NCBI GenBank assembly: GCA_027486345.1
Contig: JAIXPH010000036.1
Span: 1 to 64,000, forward strand
Reading direction: 5' to 3'
From: Paracoccaceae bacterium
Lineage (GTDB): Bacteria > Pseudomonadota > Alphaproteobacteria > Rhodobacterales > Rhodobacteraceae
Length of the DNA stretch: 64,000 bases
The position numbers were made by a program, and so were the translations under genes. The notes under the pieces are model-generated. The model saw only the letters and a list, made by a program, of their open reading frames with translations. It was not told the DNA's origin and did no database searches. Below, piece by piece: positions 1 through 9,810 of this stretch; position 1 is the first letter of the stretch, and every line of letters begins with the position of its first letter.

Positions 1-539
1 AAGGCCGCGTGGTGACACCGGCGTTGCACCTCAGCTTTGTTGGCTTCATCGTCGGCGGTCTTGCTGCGGTGCCCTTGGGCTGGACCGGCCTCGCGCTGGC
101 GCTTCTGGCGCTGACCTTACCTGTGGCGGTGGTGATCTGGGGCCTCAGCGCGGTGCAGTTGGTCCGTCGCATCCCGCCCGCCCCCCTGCGCCCGATGCTG
201 GCAATCCATCTGGCGCCGGCGAGCCTTTTTGCCTCGGTGGCAGCGCCGACGGGGCAGGGTGCCTTGGCACAGCTATGTGCAGCTTTGGCTGCTATCTTGT
301 TGTTCGCGCTTCTGATTTCCATCCGATGGATCACAGAGTCCGGATTCTCCGCCCTCTGGGGGGCCTTCACCTTTCCGCTGGCCGCCTGCGCCTCGGCCCT
401 GATCCTGACGGGGTGGACAGTGCCGGGCCTTGTGGTGCTGATGGCAGCACTTGGCGTTATCCCGGTGATCGCATGGAAGGTGCTGGTGATGTGGGGCAGC
501 GGCCAACTCGCTGCCCGCACCAACGCGGCAGAGGCTTAG
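1..539 (+). CDS. TehA/SLAC1-like membrane protein, C-terminal part (start lies left of window)
   Basis: The reading frame is open to the left edge, so only the last ~178 residues are present. They contain about five hydrophobic segments, including 'LSFVGFIVGGLAAVPLG' and 'LWGAFTFPLAACASALI'. The latter resembles the region conserved in the tellurite-resistance/C4-dicarboxylate (TehA) branch of the voltage-dependent anion channel family. Family members are ~300-330 residues and about ten-helix inner-membrane channels, so roughly the second half is seen. The transported substrate cannot be told from sequence. The next gene (rpe) is convergent. The family call is moderately sure. Confidence 0.7.
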   Translation, partial: GRVVTPALHLSFVGFIVGGLAAVPLGWTGLALALLALTLPVAVVIWGLSAVQLVRRIPPAPLRPMLAIHLAPASLFASVAAPTGQGALAQLCAALAAILLFALLISIRWITESGFSALWGAFTFPLAACASALILTGWTVPGLVVLMAALGVIPVIAWKVLVMWGSGQLAARTNAAEA

Positions 540-548
540 ATCGGGGGC

Positions 549-1235
549 TTAGGCCGCTTCGGCCGCAGCGCGAATCCGCGCGATGTTCGCGCCGTAAACG
601 CTTGGATTATCAACGGAACCGCCGTTGAACACCGCCGATCCCGCCACCAGCACATCCGCACCGGCCGCCGCGACCAAGGGCGCGGTTTCTACGGTCACGC
701 CGCCATCCACCTCGATATGCACGGGCCGGTCGCCGATCATGGCGCGCAGCGCGCGGATCTTGTCCAGCGTCGAGGCGATGAATTTCTGCCCGCCGAAGCC
801 GGGGTTCACCGTCATCACGCAGACCAGATCGCAGAGGTCCAGAAGATGCGGCACGGCATCCAGACCCGTGCCCGGATTGATGGCGAGGCCGGCCTTTTTC
901 CCCGTGGCGCGAATGGCTTGCAGCGTGCGGTGGATATGCGCGCCACTTTCCAGATGCGCGGTGATGACATCGGCACCGGCCTTGGCAAAAGCGTCGATAT
1001 AGGGGTCCACCGGCGCGATCATCAGATGCACATCCATCACGCCCTTGATATGCGGCCGGATGGCGGCACAGGTCGCAGGCCCGAAGGTGATGTTCGGCAC
1101 AAAATGCCCATCCATCACATCCACATGCACCCAATCGGCACCTTGCGCCTCGATCGCGCGGCATTCGGCGCCGAAGTTGGCAAAGTCTGCAGACAGGATC
1201 GACGGCGCGATCTTGATGGAACGAGAGAAGGACAT
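549..1235 (-). CDS. rpe: Ribulose-phosphate 3-epimerase
   Basis: Cytosolic epimerase that interconverts ribulose-5-phosphate and xylulose-5-phosphate in the pentose phosphate and Calvin pathways. The 228-residue protein has the family length and signature segments: 'IAPSILSADFANFG' near the N-terminus, 'WVHVDVMDGHFVPNITFG' with the metal-ligand His/Asp residues, 'VMTVNPGFGGQ' and 'EVDGGV' with the C-terminal catalytic Asp. The frame stays open upstream to 1328, but homologues begin at MSFSRSIKIAPS, so the ATG at 1235 is preferred; its ribosome binding site is weak. It is a single gene, convergent with the TehA-like gene. Confidence 0.95.
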   Translation of the reverse strand: MSFSRSIKIAPSILSADFANFGAECRAIEAQGADWVHVDVMDGHFVPNITFGPATCAAIRPHIKGVMDVHLMIAPVDPYIDAFAKAGADVITAHLESGAHIHRTLQAIRATGKKAGLAINPGTGLDAVPHLLDLCDLVCVMTVNPGFGGQKFIASTLDKIRALRAMIGDRPVHIEVDGGVTVETAPLVAAAGADVLVAGSAVFNGGSVDNPSVYGANIARIRAAAEAA

Positions 1236-1358
1236 GGGGGGCCAAACCTGTGTCTGAGGGCTGTTTCGCCGGGCTTTACGCCATGCGGGGGCGCATTGCC
1301 AGCGGTTTGGCACATCTACAAATGACATAATATTGGTTATCGGCTATTGGGAAAATCC

Positions 1359-1967
1359 TTAAGTCGCGTCGTCCGTCTCTTCCCTCTGCACGGTCCAGAC
1401 CTTCTTTTCATAGATGAACAGGTTCAGGCCTTCACTGTCCAGCCGGTATCCGGCGGCCATGGCCGAGGCATGCAGCCGTGCAAACAGGTTCCTGCTGGAT
1501 ATCCCGAACAGGATTGACCCGTAGAACTGCCGCCTCTTTCCCACGCGCCGGACAAAGAAATGGCGGGCGTTGCTGAATTCTTCGCGGCCAAACTCGGCGA
1601 TGTCGGACCAGTCGTAGCGATCTTCGCGCTTTGCCCAGAATGTGTTGATGCGGATCGTGAAGCCGCCCGGGTGGAAGTGAATCGCGCCGGTCATGGGTTG
1701 CGAGAAGACCACCAGGCGCAGGCCAAGCGCCAGAAAACCGGCGGCCAAGAGAGCAAACAGGAAGAACACATCCGGCCATTCTGAAATCCGACGAAAGCCG
1801 GAATGCTTGACCGTGGTATAGACCGGAAGCGCAAACAACCACGCGAAGGCGAGCGCGCCTGCCCCCATCACCCAATTCACCTTGCGCGTCGGTCCGATAT
1901 CCGGCGGCAAGGCTGGCCCTTGGGTGGCCGATCCGCCGCTGCTGTGATCCGAATTGCCCTTTTCCAT
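1359..1967 (-). CDS. Hypothetical membrane protein with two N-terminal TM helices
   Basis: The protein has 202 residues. After a Ser/Gly/Pro-rich head there are two hydrophobic helices, '[18 protein letters not shown]' (about residues 33-50) and '[20 protein letters not shown]' (about 68-88). A soluble C-terminal ~110 residues follows, rich in aromatic and basic residues ('RKVN...', '[19 protein letters not shown]'), with the look of a small PH-like or DUF domain. The ATG at 1967 is chosen over an in-frame TTG one codon upstream. The gene stands alone between tRNA-Arg and rpe. I do not recognise a family and assign no function. Confidence 0.6.
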   Translation of the reverse strand: MEKGNSDHSSGGSATQGPALPPDIGPTRKVNWVMGAGALAFAWLFALPVYTTVKHSGFRRISEWPDVFFLFALLAAGFLALGLRLVVFSQPMTGAIHFHPGGFTIRINTFWAKREDRYDWSDIAEFGREEFSNARHFFVRRVGKRRQFYGSILFGISSRNLFARLHASAMAAGYRLDSEGLNLFIYEKKVWTVQREETDDAT

Positions 1968-2038
1968 CAACGCACCTGTACCAGACGGTGCATCAAGGCG
2001 TCTGTTGCGGGCATCATCATGGCGGCAAAAGGGAATTT

Positions 2039-2115
2039 TGGCGCACCCAGCACGATTCGAACGTGCGACCTTTGCCTTCGGAGGGCAACACTCTATCCAG
2101 CTGAGCTATGGGTGC
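2039..2115 (-). tRNA. tRNA-Arg (anticodon CCG), CCA encoded
   Basis: Read on the minus strand this folds as a full cloverleaf: acceptor GCACCCA pairing with TGGGTGC, a D-arm with GCTCAGCTGGATAGAG, an anticodon stem TTGCC/GGCAA around loop CTCCGAA (anticodon CCG, codon CGG), and a T-arm with GTTCGAATC. Discriminator G is followed by an encoded CCA at 2041-2039. All stems are closed, so the gene should be functional. Confidence 0.95.
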
Positions 2116-2194
2116 GCTGTGATTTCCGAATAAGGGAAAGCGCGTCGGGATGCAACCGCCCTTCGCGCTTTCCGGTGGCGTTTTCAGCCCCCCG

Positions 2195-3424
2195 TTAACC
2201 GTTGAACAGCTCATTCGCGAGTTCAAGGGCCGAGACCAGCGCATCGACCTCGGCCTTGGTGTTGTAGAGGCCAAAGGAGGCGCGGCAGGTCGCGCCGACA
2301 CCCATGTGCTCCATCAGCGGCATGGCGCAATGCGTGCCGGCCCGCACCGCAATCCCCCGTTTGTCGAGGATGGTGGAGATGTCATGCGCATGCGCCGCGC
2401 CCGCCAGCGTGAAGGAGAAAATCGCGCCCTTGGTGTCGGAATTTCCCTGCACATTCAGCCAGTTCAAGCCCGCAAGTCGTGCCCGCGCATAGTCGCGCAA
2501 GTCCCGCTCATGGGCGGCGATGTTGTCCATCCCCAGCCCCATCATGTAGTCCAAGGCCACCCCCAGCCCGATCTGGGCCACGATAGACGGTGTTCCCGCC
2601 TCGAACTTCATGGGCGGGTCGTTGTAGGTCACGGTATCGCGGGTCACCTCGCGGATCATGTCGCCGCCGCCGATGAAGGGGATCATCTCCTCCATGCGTT
2701 CGCGGCGAATGAAGATCGCGCCGGAACCGCTGGGGCCGTAAAGCTTATGCCCGGTGATGGCATAGAAATCGCAGCCCATCGCGGCCACATCCACCGGCAT
2801 GTGGACCGAGGCTTGCGAGCCATCCACCAGAACCGGCACGCCCTTCTCCCGCGCGCCTTTGCAGATCGCGGCGACATCGACCACGGTGCCAAGGACGTTC
2901 GACATATGGGTGACGGCGACCAGTTTGGTGCGGGGACCGATGGCATCCAGCACCGCCTGCGGGTCCAGATCGCCATTGGCGTCCACATCCACCCATTTCA
3001 GTACCACCCCCTGCCGGTCGCGCAGGAAATGCCATGGCACGATATTGGCGTGATGCTCCATGATCGACAGCACGATCTCGTCCCCCGCCTGCAGGCGCGG
3101 TGCGGCCCAGGCATAGGCCACAAGATTGATGCCGATGGTGGTGCCGGTGGTAAACACGATCTCTTCGGGATCGGGCGCATTCAGGAAGCGCGCGATGGTG
3201 TGACGCACGGCCTCATACTTGTCGGTCGCAAGGTTTGAAAGATAATGCAAGCCCCTGTGCACATTGGCATATTCCATCGAATAGGCCTGCGTGACAGCAT
3301 CGATCACCACCTGCGGTTTTTGCGCCGAGGCGCCATTGTCCAGATAGACCAACGGCTTGCCGTTCACCTGACGCGACAGGATCGGGAAGTCGGCCCGGAC
3401 CGTTTCGACGTCATACATCGTCAT
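2195..3424 (-). CDS. sufS: Cysteine desulfurase SufS
   Basis: PLP enzyme that takes sulfur from L-cysteine as a persulfide for Fe-S cluster assembly. The protein has 409 residues, typical of SufS (group II). It shows 'YLDNGASAQKPQ' near the N-terminus, 'HRGLHYLS', the PLP-lysine motif 'ITGHKLYGPSG' and the catalytic cysteine in 'RAGTHCAMPLM' (about residue 366). The start ATG at 3424 overlaps the stop of the upstream Yip1-like gene as ATGA, a sign of translational coupling; an ATG two codons in (3418) is the alternative. It is the last gene of the iscR-suf operon. No SufE-like sulfur acceptor is visible in the window. Confidence 0.95.
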   Translation of the reverse strand: MTMYDVETVRADFPILSRQVNGKPLVYLDNGASAQKPQVVIDAVTQAYSMEYANVHRGLHYLSNLATDKYEAVRHTIARFLNAPDPEEIVFTTGTTIGINLVAYAWAAPRLQAGDEIVLSIMEHHANIVPWHFLRDRQGVVLKWVDVDANGDLDPQAVLDAIGPRTKLVAVTHMSNVLGTVVDVAAICKGAREKGVPVLVDGSQASVHMPVDVAAMGCDFYAITGHKLYGPSGSGAIFIRRERMEEMIPFIGGGDMIREVTRDTVTYNDPPMKFEAGTPSIVAQIGLGVALDYMMGLGMDNIAAHERDLRDYARARLAGLNWLNVQGNSDTKGAIFSFTLAGAAHAHDISTILDKRGIAVRAGTHCAMPLMEHMGVGATCRASFGLYNTKAEVDALVSALELANELFNG

Positions 3425-3981
3425 GCCCCACTGAGAAGAAGAAGAACCAGCAGCGCCAAGACGCCAAAGATCCCAAGGAAAGGTCCAAGAAGCGACGCGA
3501 ACCCGTTGGCAGTCTTGATGAAATGGGCCAGCACCCAAAGCGTCAGCCCCACAGACGCCAGGGCGACCAGAACCCCGAGCGGCGGCAACAGCACGACCAG
3601 AACCATCTGGGCGATGTAAAGCGCCAGTTGCAGGAACTGGAACCATGACATCAACAGGATCAGGTCACTGAAACTGGCCCGGCCCCGCGCCAGACGGCTG
3701 CACACGAAGATGATGCCAGAGGTAATCATGACCCCTGCCCCGACCATGACCGCCCAACTGATCGGGCCGACAGGCTCCAACGCCTGACCGTCTGGCATGG
3801 TCATAGGGAAGGCCGCATAGGTTGCCCACAGCGCCACCGCCGACAGCACCGCCGCCACGCCCAAGGCGACAAAGCGCGCGCCGCCCCGGATGGGCAGGCC
3901 CAGCAGAACCTCTGCCGCGCGTCCCGGTGCCATCACCGTCAAACGCAAGAGCTGCCAAAGGTTTGCGAAAGAAAGTTCCAT
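3421..3981 (-). CDS. Yip1-like membrane protein, second of a pair
   Basis: The protein has 186 residues with about five hydrophobic helices, for example 'GVAAVLSAVALWATYAAF', 'VMVGAGVMITSGIIFVC' and 'LGIFGVLALLVLLLLSGA' at the C-terminus. The layout and the N-terminal 'LWQLLRLTVMAPGRAAEVLLG' fit the bacterial Yip1-domain family. It overlaps its upstream neighbour by one base (TGATG) and sufS downstream by four (ATGA), so all three are probably translated together. Such pairs accompany suf genes in Rhodobacterales, but no molecular role is established. A membrane function linked to Fe-S assembly is only inference. Confidence 0.7.
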   Translation of the reverse strand: MELSFANLWQLLRLTVMAPGRAAEVLLGLPIRGGARFVALGVAAVLSAVALWATYAAFPMTMPDGQALEPVGPISWAVMVGAGVMITSGIIFVCSRLARGRASFSDLILLMSWFQFLQLALYIAQMVLVVLLPPLGVLVALASVGLTLWVLAHFIKTANGFASLLGPFLGIFGVLALLVLLLLSGA

Positions 3982-4460
3982 CAGGACTCCGCCTCGATCA
4001 ACATCCTGATCCAGAGGTACAGGAAACTCAACAACACCAGACCGCCCACCGCCCGTGTCGCGCCACCCTGCCCAAGGAAGCCTTGCAGCAACCCGAGGAA
4101 CATCAGCGCGGGCGTCACGGCCAAGAGCGCCCAGAACAGCGACAGGCGCGCCGCATACCACGTGCCCTTGCCGCCAAAGACCCGCGCCACCAGATGGCTG
4201 AGCGCGCCGATCAGATACAGCGCCAAGGGCAGCAGGAAAACCACCCCCAAGAGCGCCCCGCCCAGGCGCGCCTCAATCGGGATGGACGGGTCGATATAGG
4301 CCTCCCGCGCCAGACGCGGCCATTGGGCGACAAACATCAGCGCACAGGCCCCCATCACGGTGGCGAGCGCGCGATCCTCGCGCACGCCTGCCGACAGGCG
4401 GTCACGGATCACGCCGCGCGGATCGCGCCATGTGCGCAGGATGTCGGGAACGACCGGCAT
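3981..4460 (-). CDS. Yip1-like membrane protein, first of a pair
   Basis: The protein has 159 residues and four or five hydrophobic segments ('ALATVMGACALMFVAQW', 'ALLGVVFLLPLALYLIGALS', 'LFWALLAVTPALMFLGLL', 'GLVLLSFLYLWIRML'). The N-terminal 'ILRTWRDPRGVIRDRLSAG' resembles the start of Yip1-type proteins. It begins two bases after the sufD stop and overlaps the next gene by one base, placing it firmly in the suf operon. The two neighbours look like distant relatives or two parts of one transport-like unit. The substrate or partner is unknown. Confidence 0.7.
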   Translation of the reverse strand: MPVVPDILRTWRDPRGVIRDRLSAGVREDRALATVMGACALMFVAQWPRLAREAYIDPSIPIEARLGGALLGVVFLLPLALYLIGALSHLVARVFGGKGTWYAARLSLFWALLAVTPALMFLGLLQGFLGQGGATRAVGGLVLLSFLYLWIRMLIEAES

Positions 4461-4462
4461 GC

Positions 4463-5748
4463 CTACCGCTCGTGCCGGGCAAGCCAGCCTTCCAGCCGGC
4501 TGCGGATGTCTTCGGCAATCGCCTCATCCTCAATCTCGGCGATGGACTCGGCGAGGAAGGCCAGCACCATCAGCGACTGAGCCATCCGTTCCGGCACCCC
4601 GCGCGAGCGCAGGTAGAACAGCGCGGTCTCATCAATCGCGCCCGAGGTGGAGCCGTGGCTGCATTTGACGTCATCGGCGTAGATCTCCAGTTCCGGCTTG
4701 GCAAGGAACTGGCTGTCCTCATCCAGAAGGAGGCTTTGGGAAATCTGATAGCCGTCCGTCTTTTGCGCGCCGGGCTTCACAAGGATCTTGCCCTGGAACA
4801 CGCCCACCGCGCCGTTCTTCAGTACCTTCTTGAACACCTGACGGCTTTCGCACCGCAGGCCCGCATGGGTGATGAAGACGGTGTCGTCGTGGTGGAAATT
4901 GCCGTCCCCCACGGCCGCGCCCGCGACATGGGCCACGGCATCGTCGCCCAAGAGTTCGATCACCGCATCGTTGCGGGTCAGCACGCCATTGGCGGTCAGG
5001 GTGAAGGACTTGAACAAGGCCCCTGCCCCCAGACGCGCAAAGATATGGGTGGCGGCGCGGCGTTCATGGTCGCGGCCTTGGGTGCGGATGTGGTGGAAGC
5101 GCGCGCCATCGGCCACCTCCACCTCCATCACCTTGGTGAAGCGGGCGGCGGCGGGGCCGTTTTCAAGGATCGTGACCTCTGCCCCTGCCTCCAGTTTGAT
5201 GCAGTGATGCAGGATCGCGTCAGAGCCTTCGTCGCGGTGGATGTAGACCAGCGCCACCGGCTTGGCCGCCTTGCCCGTGGCGCGGATCAGGACGCCATCC
5301 GTCGCGAAGGCGGTGTTCAGCGCGGCAAGCGGGCGCTGCACCGGGTTTTGGCCGCGCGCCTCCAGCACTCCATAGAGGCTTTGCGCCCAATGGATGTCGC
5401 GGTCGGCGACGGCGGCCAGACGGTCAATCTCCACCCCTGCCGCCGCCGGATCATCCGACTGCGCGGGATCAAAGACGCCATCGACAAAGACGAGCCGAAC
5501 CCGGTCGATGCCATCAAAGGCCGGGGGTTCGTCGCGCGCGTCAAACACCGCCGCATGGGGGGTGTCGGGCGTGGTCAAACTGGTGGGATCGGTGTAGCGC
5601 CAGTATTCATCACGCTTGACCGGAAGCCCCATCGCCGACAGACGCGCCAAGGCATCGGCCCGCGCCGCCCCGGCCCAACCGCCCTGCGGCAGCGAAAGCC
5701 CTGCGATGCGCGCCGCCAGCACGTCCTGTTTCGCTTGCGGCAGCGCCA

Positions 5749-5749
<1 letters not shown>
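4463..5749 (-). CDS. sufD: SufD, subunit of the SufBCD Fe-S scaffold
   Basis: Partner of SufB and SufC in the cytosolic scaffold that builds Fe-S clusters. The protein has 428 residues with the beta-helix core segments of the family: 'HHIRTQGRDHERRAATHIFARLG', 'DDTVFITHAGLRCESRQVFK', 'GVFQGKILVKPGAQKTDGYQ' and the conserved 'DVKCSHGSTSGAIDETALFYLRSRG' near the C-terminus. Its ATG shares one base with the sufC stop (TGATG). The N-terminal third is variable, as usual for SufD. Confidence 0.95.
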
Positions 5750-6504
<755 letters not shown>

Positions 6505-6592
6505 GGTTTTCTTCCGGTTCAGATGACGGACAGGGGCCGCCGCAGCGATGCGGGGCCCCAAAGGGTGAAAGGTTTCGCCGCGCCGTGCGCGG

Positions 6593-7138
6593 TCAGAGAG
6601 TCAGAAATTCGGTCAAAGGCCGCAGCGTGCCCAGTGTGGTTTGCGCCAAGGTCATGTTGACCCAGTCCTGCGGGAAGACCTGCGCCACCAGATCGGGCGC
6701 GGCATGGACCAGATTGTGAAAGCCCGCCGCCATCGCCAGCGTGCCACAGCCCGCCGCGACCAGCGCCAGAGGGCTGCGCAGGCCGATGACAAAGGCCGTC
6801 ACCAACCCCAAGGCCAGACCCGCCCCCAAGGGACCGCCCGGCAAGGGCGCGCTCATCGCCTCCAGCCCGGCGGCCGGGTGCAGCATGGCCAAAAGCGCCG
6901 CCGGAAAGGCCAGCATGCCAAGCACCAGCGCCAGCAGCGGGGCCTTGGCCGATCCGCGCCGCTTGCCCGTCCGGGCCCAGGGTGCCTTGGCCGCGCGGGC
7001 CTCGACCGCCTTCTGCACCCCGCCCTTGGGCAGGGGAACCGCCTCGTCCATCCCGAAAAAGATGGTGCGGTTGGTGTTGACCCCGCCCTTTTGGATACGC
7101 TCCATCCGGGCGACGAAGCTGGCCTTCTGATCCTGCAT
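6593..7138 (-). CDS. Hypothetical membrane protein within the suf operon
   Basis: The protein has 181 residues. A basic cytoplasmic N-terminus ('MQDQKASFVARMERIQKGG', then an R/K/G-rich stretch near 55-62) precedes two to four hydrophobic segments ('APLLALVLGMLAFPAALLAML', 'LGAGLALGLVTAFVIGL'). An opening 'FVARMERIQKGGVNTNRTIF' is shared, from memory, by unnamed proteins in the same operon position in Rhodobacterales. The ATG at 7138 is preferred over the GTG one codon before. Its role is unknown; the operon position suggests co-regulation with Fe-S assembly. Confidence 0.65.
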   Translation of the reverse strand: MQDQKASFVARMERIQKGGVNTNRTIFFGMDEAVPLPKGGVQKAVEARAAKAPWARTGKRRGSAKAPLLALVLGMLAFPAALLAMLHPAAGLEAMSAPLPGGPLGAGLALGLVTAFVIGLRSPLALVAAGCGTLAMAAGFHNLVHAAPDLVAQVFPQDWVNMTLAQTTLGTLRPLTEFLTL

Positions 7139-7245
7139 CACGCGCTTGTCCTGTCCTGCCTTGGCATGGCGGAATAAAGGCCAGCCAATTCAGGCAAGTC
7201 TGTGGAATTCGCGCGGAAATCTGACGATGAGACATGACGGCCCCC

Positions 7246-7839
7246 TTACAACGGGCGCTGAAAGCTGGCGGTGATCCAGCGTTCGGGGCTGGCGGGCATC
7301 GGAGTCGGGTCGATCTGGAACTGCGCCATCCGGCCATGCAGGGCGATGGGGCGGATCATCTGTTCCACCACATGATAGGCCGGGCGCGCGGCATAGTCGT
7401 CAAACAGCACCGTCACAGGCGCTTTGGTGCGAAAGGCAACCGTCAACAGGCAGGCCACCCGAAAGCGCCCGTCGATCAGCACCACATCGGGTTGCCGGAA
7501 ATCCGCCCGCTCCCAGACCGAGGTCGGATAGGACGCCCAGCGATCCTTGCCCGACTCGTCAATCGGATGCGCCCATTCGCCGACGGGTCCGATGTCCACC
7601 TCATGCAGGGTCACAGCACCCTTGGGCGGGTTGGCCGCAAACCACGCGCGCATCTTGGCGGCCCAGGCCGGATCACATTCGACCGAGGTGATGGGTTTGC
7701 CCAGATCCGCCGCCAAAATGGTTGAGCCGCCAGAGCCATATTCAAGGATCTGCCCCGCGCCCTTGTAGGCCATGCGCACGGCTGCCGCCGCCGCAGGCGT
7801 CAGGGTCAGGTCCGGCCTTGGGGGCGCGTCCATCCTCAT
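7246..7839 (-). CDS. SAM-methyltransferase-like protein in the suf operon
   Basis: The protein has 197 residues. It carries a nucleotide-fold motif 'ILEYGSGGSTILAA' (about residues 31-44) that fits motif I of class I methyltransferases, then 'SVECDPAW' for the ribose-binding acidic residue, and 'DVVLIDGRFR' and 'VLFDDYAARP' strands. A substrate cannot be inferred. A second ATG at 7833 is an equally good start. It sits 33 bases after the YbjQ-like gene and 107 before the membrane protein. It could be a non-catalytic relative. Confidence 0.65.
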   Translation of the reverse strand: MRMDAPPRPDLTLTPAAAAAVRMAYKGAGQILEYGSGGSTILAADLGKPITSVECDPAWAAKMRAWFAANPPKGAVTLHEVDIGPVGEWAHPIDESGKDRWASYPTSVWERADFRQPDVVLIDGRFRVACLLTVAFRTKAPVTVLFDDYAARPAYHVVEQMIRPIALHGRMAQFQIDPTPMPASPERWITASFQRPL

Positions 7840-7872
7840 GCGGGTCAGCGCCCGCCGCTCTGGTGGCGCGGG

Positions 7873-8184
7873 TCAGCCAAGCCGCACCGCCGTGCCAGAG
7901 GCCGAGACCATTAGCATCTGACCAATCACCTCATAGTCAAGATCGACGCCCACGACGGCATTGGCACCGCGCTTTGCGGCCTCGGCCTGCATCTCCCGCA
8001 GGGCCGTTTCGCGCGCATCGGCGAGCTTGGCCTCATAGGCCCCTGACCGGCCCCCGATGATATCGGTGATCCCGGCAAACAGGTCGCGCACGATGTTCGC
8101 GCCCATGATCGCCTCACCGGTCACGATGCCAAGGTATTCGGCGATGCTATAGCCTTCGACCGAAGGTGTCGTCGTTACGATCAT
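7873..8184 (-). CDS. YbjQ/UPF0145-family protein
   Basis: The protein has 103 residues and matches the small heavy-metal-binding-fold family YbjQ: '[21 protein letters not shown]' at the start, '[19 protein letters not shown]' in the middle and '[16 protein letters not shown]' towards the end. Members form homopentamers of unclear function. The start at 8184 has a near-perfect ribosome binding site (AGGAGAG). Two back-to-back palindromes lie directly upstream, between this gene and sufB, and probably modulate its expression relative to sufB. Confidence 0.88.
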   Translation of the reverse strand: MIVTTTPSVEGYSIAEYLGIVTGEAIMGANIVRDLFAGITDIIGGRSGAYEAKLADARETALREMQAEAAKRGANAVVGVDLDYEVIGQMLMVSASGTAVRLG

Positions 8185-8197
8185 TCCACTCTCCTGA

Positions 8198-8241
8198 CAA
8201 ATTCCTTCGAAGGAATTTGCAAAAATCTTTGAAGATTTTTG
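8198..8241. repeat. Two abutting 22-bp palindromes between sufB and the YbjQ-like gene
   Basis: Bases 8198-8219 are a perfect 22-bp palindrome (CAAATTCC-TTCGAA-GGAATTTG). Bases 8220-8241 are a second one of the same length and outline (CAAAAATCTT-TG-AAGATTTTTG), one base away from perfect. They start right after the sufB stop and end just before the YbjQ ribosome binding site. As RNA both make A/T-rich hairpins, so partial termination or mRNA end protection are likely roles. They may belong to a dispersed repeat family. Confidence 0.8.
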
Positions 8242-8242
8242 C

Positions 8243-9766
8243 TTAACCCACGGACCCTTCAAGGGAAATCGCCACCAGACTTTGCGCTTCCATGGCGAAT
8301 TCCATCGGCAGGGCTTGCAGCACTTCCTTGCAGAACCCGTTCACCACCAAGGCGACGGCCTCTTCCTCGTCCATGCCACGGCTGCGGCAATAGAACAGTT
8401 GATCGTCATCCACCTTGGATGTCGTCGCCTCATGCTCCACGCGGGAAGAGTTGTTCTTGACCTCAATATACGGAACCGTATGCGCGCCGCATTTGTCGCC
8501 GATCAGCAGGCTGTCGCATTGGGTGTAATTGCGGCTGTCGGTGGCCTTGGGGTGCATCGACACAAGGCCGCGATAGGTGTTTTGCGCGCGGCCCGCAGAG
8601 ATGCCCTTGGAGACAATGCGCGATTTCGTGCGCTTGCCCAGATGCACCATCTTGGTCCCCGTATCGGCCTGCTGGGCATTGTTGGCGATGGCGATGGAGT
8701 AGAATTCGCCTTGGGAATCATCGCCGCGCAGGATGCACGACGGATACTTCCACGTGATGGCAGAGCCGGTTTCCACTTGCGTCCACATCACCTTGGACCG
8801 CGCCCCCCGGCAATCGGCGCGCTTGGTCACGAAGTTGTATATGCCGCCAAGCCCGTTCTCGTCGCCCGGATACCAGTTCTGCACCGTGGAATACTTGATC
8901 TCGGCATCATCCAGCAGCACCAGTTCCACCACCGCAGCATGCAACTGATTGGTGTCGCGCTTCGGTGCCGTGCAGCCCTCAAGGTAACTGACGTAGGCCC
9001 CCTTGTCGGCGATGATCAACGTGCGCTCAAACTGCCCGGTGTTTTCGGCATTGATGCGGAAATAGGTGGACAGTTCCATCGGGCAGCGCGTTCCCGGCGG
9101 GATATAGACAAAGGACCCATCGGAAAACACCGCCGAGTTCAGCGTGGCAAAATAGTTATCCGACTGCGGCACGACCGAGCCGAGGTATTGCTTCACCAGT
9201 TCCGGATGTTCGCGCACCGCCTCAGAGATGGAGCAGAAGATCACCCCCGCCTTGGCCAGTTCCGCCTTGAACGTGGTGCCCACGCTGACGGAGTCAAACA
9301 CCGCATCGACGGCGACCTTGCGTTCACCCATCTGTTCAGCGCCTTCCACCCCGGCCAGAATAAGCTGTTCCTTCAACGGGATGCCAAGCTTTTCGTAAGT
9401 GGCCAAGAGCTTGGGGTCCACGTCATCCAAAGACTTCGGCTTTTCGGCCATGCTCTTGGGTTTGGCGTAGTAATACTGGTCCTGATAGTCGATCTTGGGA
9501 TAGTTCAGCATCGCCCAATGCGGCTCTTCCATCTTGACCCAGCGACGATAGGCGGCCAACCGCCACTCCAGCATCCACTCAGGTTCGCCGTTCTTGTCAG
9601 AGATCAGGCGCACGATGTCTTCGGACAGGCCTTTGGGGGCATATTCCGTCTCGATGTCGGTTTCCCAGCCGTATTTGTACTTCCCGGCCATCGCATTGAC
9701 GGTTTCGATGGTTTCCCGATCCACGCCTTCGCGGACATCCAGTTCCTGTTCGACCAACGCGTCCAT
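8243..9766 (-). CDS. sufB: SufB, subunit of the SufBCD Fe-S scaffold
   Basis: Core scaffold protein on which the nascent Fe-S cluster is built. The protein has 507 residues, slightly longer than E. coli SufB, as usual in alphaproteobacteria. Signature segments include '[19 protein letters not shown]', '[20 protein letters not shown]', '[18 protein letters not shown]', '[12 protein letters not shown]' and the C-terminal '[21 protein letters not shown]'. The ATG at 9766 has an AGGAGA ribosome binding site; the open frame upstream runs into the desulfurase gene. It lies 44 bases after the IscS-like gene. Confidence 0.96.
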   Translation of the reverse strand: MDALVEQELDVREGVDRETIETVNAMAGKYKYGWETDIETEYAPKGLSEDIVRLISDKNGEPEWMLEWRLAAYRRWVKMEEPHWAMLNYPKIDYQDQYYYAKPKSMAEKPKSLDDVDPKLLATYEKLGIPLKEQLILAGVEGAEQMGERKVAVDAVFDSVSVGTTFKAELAKAGVIFCSISEAVREHPELVKQYLGSVVPQSDNYFATLNSAVFSDGSFVYIPPGTRCPMELSTYFRINAENTGQFERTLIIADKGAYVSYLEGCTAPKRDTNQLHAAVVELVLLDDAEIKYSTVQNWYPGDENGLGGIYNFVTKRADCRGARSKVMWTQVETGSAITWKYPSCILRGDDSQGEFYSIAIANNAQQADTGTKMVHLGKRTKSRIVSKGISAGRAQNTYRGLVSMHPKATDSRNYTQCDSLLIGDKCGAHTVPYIEVKNNSSRVEHEATTSKVDDDQLFYCRSRGMDEEEAVALVVNGFCKEVLQALPMEFAMEAQSLVAISLEGSVG

Positions 9767-9810
9767 CACTCTCGTCTCTCCTTCGGCCGGGGATGCCCGG
9801 TCTGGTCTTG

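Noticed and set aside
2017-2301. 94-codon frame covering tRNA-Arg
   Set aside because: It overlaps the whole tRNA; no independent support.
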